Positions 61,762 to 64,000 of a stretch of 64,000 bases of DNA are shown piece after piece. The position numbers and the translations under genes are program-made. Under the pieces are notes generated by a model. It was not told the origin of the DNA. It did no database searches and saw nothing but the letters and a program-made list of their open reading frames with translations. Position 1 is the first letter of the stretch, and every line of letters starts with the position of its first letter. Source of the DNA: Frankiales bacterium (lineage in GTDB: Bacteria > Actinomycetota > Actinomycetes > S36-B12 > CAIYMF01); NCBI GenBank assembly GCA_016125335.1, contig WGLY01000001.1, forward strand, positions 1 through 64,000, given 5' to 3'.

Positions 61762-62137
61762 GGCGCTCTCCGCCGCGCAGCGGGCCCGCCTCCAGCAGTC
61801 CATCGTCGCGACCGAGGCCGCGACCGGCCTGCGGATCCGCCTGCACCTCGGCCCGCTGGCCGACGGCCGGGCCGGCGCCGAGGCGCTGCTCGTCGCCGAG
61901 GGGACGGCGGCGGCCGACACCGTGGTGGTGGCCGTCGACCCCGGTGCGCGCGCGCTCGAGATCGTCACCGGCACCCGGGCCGCGTCCCAGCTCAGCGACC
62001 GCTCGTGCGGCCTGGCCGCGCTCGCCATGACGTCGTCGTTCACCGCGGGCGACCTGGTGGGCGGCCTGGTCAACGGTCTCCAGGTGATCGCCGACCACGG
62101 CCGTCGTCAGCGCGTGCTGCACCTCGACCGGGCCTGA
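61748..62137 (+). CDS. DUF5130 (TPM-related) protein
   Basis: The 129-residue soluble protein matches the DUF5130 pattern: LSAAQRARLQQSIVATEAATGLRIRLHLG, VVVAVDPGARALEIVTG and CGLAALAMTSSFTAGDLVGGL. It is related to TPM domains. GTG 61748 lies inside the preceding gene, so the two are translationally coupled. Its function is unknown; a membrane-associated phosphatase-like or chaperone role is only analogy. Confidence 0.85.
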   Translation: MPPGEALSAAQRARLQQSIVATEAATGLRIRLHLGPLADGRAGAEALLVAEGTAAADTVVVAVDPGARALEIVTGTRAASQLSDRSCGLAALAMTSSFTAGDLVGGLVNGLQVIADHGRRQRVLHLDRA

Positions 62138-62150
62138 CCGGCCTGGCGGC

Positions 62151-62177
62151 CCGCCCGCGGCGCGCAGTCGCGGGCGG
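62151..62177. terminator. bidirectional terminator between DUF5130 and pepN
   Basis: A 9-bp perfect stem (62151-62159 with 62169-62177) lies in the 45-nt gap between two convergent stop codons. Confidence 0.65.
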
Positions 62178-62182
62178 AACTC

Positions 62183-64000
62183 TCAGGAGTCCAGCGCCTG
62201 GCAGCGCAGGGCACGCTCCACGCCGTCGCGCCCCTCGCGCACGAGGCGGCGCGCCCCCGGGGGCACGTCGTCGCGGGCCAGGAAGCGGTCGGTGAGCTCG
62301 AGCGTCGCGGGCTCCACCAGGAAGGCCGGGTAGAGCCCGAGCACGATCGTCTGCGCCGTCTCGTTGGTCCGGGTCTCCCACACGCGCGGCACGGCGTCGA
62401 AGTACCGGTCCACGAAGCCGCGCAGGAGCTCGCGGTGGTCGGACTGGCTGAACCCGGCGACGGTGGCGAGCAGCATCGCGTTGGGCAGCTCGTCGCTGTC
62501 GACGGCGGCGGCGAACGCCTCCTCCTTGGCCTCCCGGGTCGGGACGGCGGCGCGGGCCGTGGCGGCCTGGCGCCGGCCGGTCGCGGTGTCGTCGCGCACC
62601 AGCTCGGTCTCGATCTCCTCGGGGTCGGCCGCGCCGAGCGCGACGAGCCGCTGGAGCAGGGTCCAGCGCAGGTCGGTGTCGACCGACAGCCCCACGGGAG
62701 CGTCGCCGGACAGCCACCCGCGGACGACGGCGGCGTGCTCCGGGGTCCGCGCGGCGGCGGCGTACGCCCGGGCGAAGCTGAGCTGGAGGTCGCTGCCGGG
62801 GTCGGCGCCGGCCAGCAGGCCCAGGGCGGCGGCGGCCCAGCGGTCGCGGTAGCCCTCGCGCCTGCCGACGCCGGAGTAGACCTCGATGGCGGTGCGCACC
62901 TGGGCGAGCAGCGTGGTGACGACGTTGATGTCGGACTCGGTGGGCAGTCCCGACTCCACCAGCGACAGGAAGTCGCCGAGCGGCATCTCGGCGTCGCGCA
63001 CCATGTCCCAGCAGGCCGCCCAGATCAGCGCCCGGGCGAGCGAGTCCTGCAGCGTCGCCATGGACTCCACCGCGGTGCGGCGCGAGCGCTCGTCGAGCCG
63101 GATCTTGGCGAAGGTGAGGTCGTCGTCGTTGAGGAGCAGCAGGTCCGGCTGGGCGACGCCGACGAGCTCGGGCACCTCGGTGCGCGCCCCCACGACGTCC
63201 ACCTCGATGCGCCGGCCACGCCGGAGCGACCCGTCGACGACGTCGTAGAGGCCGATGGCGATGCGGTGCGGGCGCAGGATCGGCGCGATCCCCTCGGGCG
63301 AGGACGGCGGCTCCTGCACGATCGTGACGCCGGAGTAGGTGCCGTCGGCGCCGAGCTCGACCTCGGCCCGCAGCGTCGTGACGCCGGCGGTCTCCAGCCA
63401 CGAGCCGGACCACGTCGACAGGTCGCGCCCGCTGGAGCGCTCGAGCTCGCCGAGCAGGTCGGAGAGCTGGGTGTTCCCCCAGGCGTGCGTGGCGAAGTAG
63501 GCGTTGAGGCCGTCGAGGAACTCCTTCTCGCCCACCCAGGCGACGAGCTGGCGGATGGCCGCCGCGCCCTGCGCGTACGTGATGCCGTCGAAGTTCACCT
63601 CCACCGCCTCGAGGTCGACCATGTCGGCGGCGATCGGGTGGGTGGAGGACAGCTGCGCCTGGCGGTAGGTCCAGCCCTTGCGCACGATGAGGAACGTGGT
63701 CCAGGCGTCGCGGTAGCGGGTGGCGGAGACGTTGGCGTGGTGCGAGGCCCACTCGGCGAACGACTCGTTGAGCCACAGGTCGTCCCACCACGTCATGGTG
63801 ACGAGGTCGCCGAACCACATGTGCGCGAGCTCGTGCAGCACGGTGTTGGCCCGCTGCTCGTAGGAGTAGTCGGTCACGCGGCTGCGGAAGACGTAGTCCT
63901 CGAGGATGGTCACGCACGCGGCGTTCTCCATCGCGCCGGCGTTGAACTCCGGGACGAACAGCTGGTCGTACTTGCCGAACGGGTACGCCGTGCCGAACGC
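62183..64000 (-). CDS. pepN: aminopeptidase N (partial, N-terminus outside the window)
   Basis: This is the C-terminal 605 residues of an M1-family zinc aminopeptidase; the frame is open to the window edge. The substrate motif GAMEN is at 63918-63932. The zinc motif is HELAHMWFGD with the downstream Glu in WLNESFAEW. The long helical ERAP1-like C-terminal domain follows (about 63000-62183). It trims N-terminal residues from peptides in the cytoplasm. Convergent with the DUF5130 gene. Confidence 0.96.
   Translation of the reverse strand, partial: AFGTAYPFGKYDQLFVPEFNAGAMENAACVTILEDYVFRSRVTDYSYEQRANTVLHELAHMWFGDLVTMTWWDDLWLNESFAEWASHHANVSATRYRDAWTTFLIVRKGWTYRQAQLSSTHPIAADMVDLEAVEVNFDGITYAQGAAAIRQLVAWVGEKEFLDGLNAYFATHAWGNTQLSDLLGELERSSGRDLSTWSGSWLETAGVTTLRAEVELGADGTYSGVTIVQEPPSSPEGIAPILRPHRIAIGLYDVVDGSLRRGRRIEVDVVGARTEVPELVGVAQPDLLLLNDDDLTFAKIRLDERSRRTAVESMATLQDSLARALIWAACWDMVRDAEMPLGDFLSLVESGLPTESDINVVTTLLAQVRTAIEVYSGVGRREGYRDRWAAAALGLLAGADPGSDLQLSFARAYAAAARTPEHAAVVRGWLSGDAPVGLSVDTDLRWTLLQRLVALGAADPEEIETELVRDDTATGRRQAATARAAVPTREAKEEAFAAAVDSDELPNAMLLATVAGFSQSDHRELLRGFVDRYFDAVPRVWETRTNETAQTIVLGLYPAFLVEPATLELTDRFLARDDVPPGARRLVREGRDGVERALRCQALDS

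Overview
The window is chromosomal DNA from a very GC-rich actinobacterium (Actinomycetota). The evidence is roughly three-quarters GC by eye, frequent GTG starts, many ATGA/GTGA start-stop overlaps, many probable leaderless genes, and family markers such as oligoribonuclease, DUF5130, DUF1707, a short SSB next to EttA, and a GlbO/GH13/PepN neighbourhood like that of Mycobacterium tuberculosis. I cannot name the genus. About 60 protein genes and three tRNAs (Lys-CTT, His-GTG, Arg-TCT) are supported. Gene density is high and no gene-free stretch exceeds 300 bases.

1-1722: right edge of an integrated element. A putative IS21-like end is followed by a tyrosine recombinase whose last codons are read through the antisense of tRNA-Lys, so the tRNA 3' end is the likely attachment site. 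1861-5236: a 48-residue mini-gene, an isochorismatase-like hydrolase, an ECF sigma factor coupled to a membrane partner, and a 1-Cys peroxiredoxin.

5332-16094: the most coherent accessory block, a predicted reactive-sulfur (persulfide/sulfite) regulon. Three operons each carry a perfect ATACCCC-NN-GGGGTAT palindrome 36-43 nt before their first gene, which is the operator type of the CsoR/CstR repressor family. Operon 1 encodes thioredoxin, three single-domain rhodaneses (one a lipoprotein) and an ETHE1-type persulfide dioxygenase-rhodanese fusion. Operon 2 encodes a 38-residue six-cysteine protein, an ECF sigma factor fused to its own zinc-binding anti-sigma domain, and a TauE/SafE exporter. 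Operon 3 encodes a membrane protein with an intramembrane CPVC motif, an unknown 120-residue protein and a SAM methyltransferase. No CsoR/CstR gene is present in the window. Interleaved are a DUF2202 protein divergent from a two-component system and a LmbE-family deacetylase.

16114-26715: two tandem secreted Ig-like paralogues, a P-type ATPase with non-canonical ion-site motifs, a copper-handling cluster (membrane protein, PCu(A)C chaperone, Tat-exported DyP peroxidase) and an alkyl sulfatase. 26805-43508: tRNA-His, orn, a secreted metzincin, a threonine aldolase-like enzyme, PadR/DUF1707, an aldo-keto reductase, an HSL-type hydrolase, a membrane-anchored GH16 protein with a very long Pro/Ala linker, a GH3 lipoprotein, membrane proteins, a STAS protein, tRNA-Arg and a GlcD-type oxidase.

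43712-64000: mostly conserved functions. These are SSB and EttA, a MarR/MFS pair, a LacI/SWEET-like divergent pair, GNAT, cold-shock protein, GH13/GlbO, an SDR-DUF2867 protein, MscS, prolyl oligopeptidase, 4-alpha-glucanotransferase, DUF5130 and the 3' part of pepN, which is cut by the window edge. Two families of dispersed palindromes (two copies each) sit between genes, mostly at convergent 3' ends.
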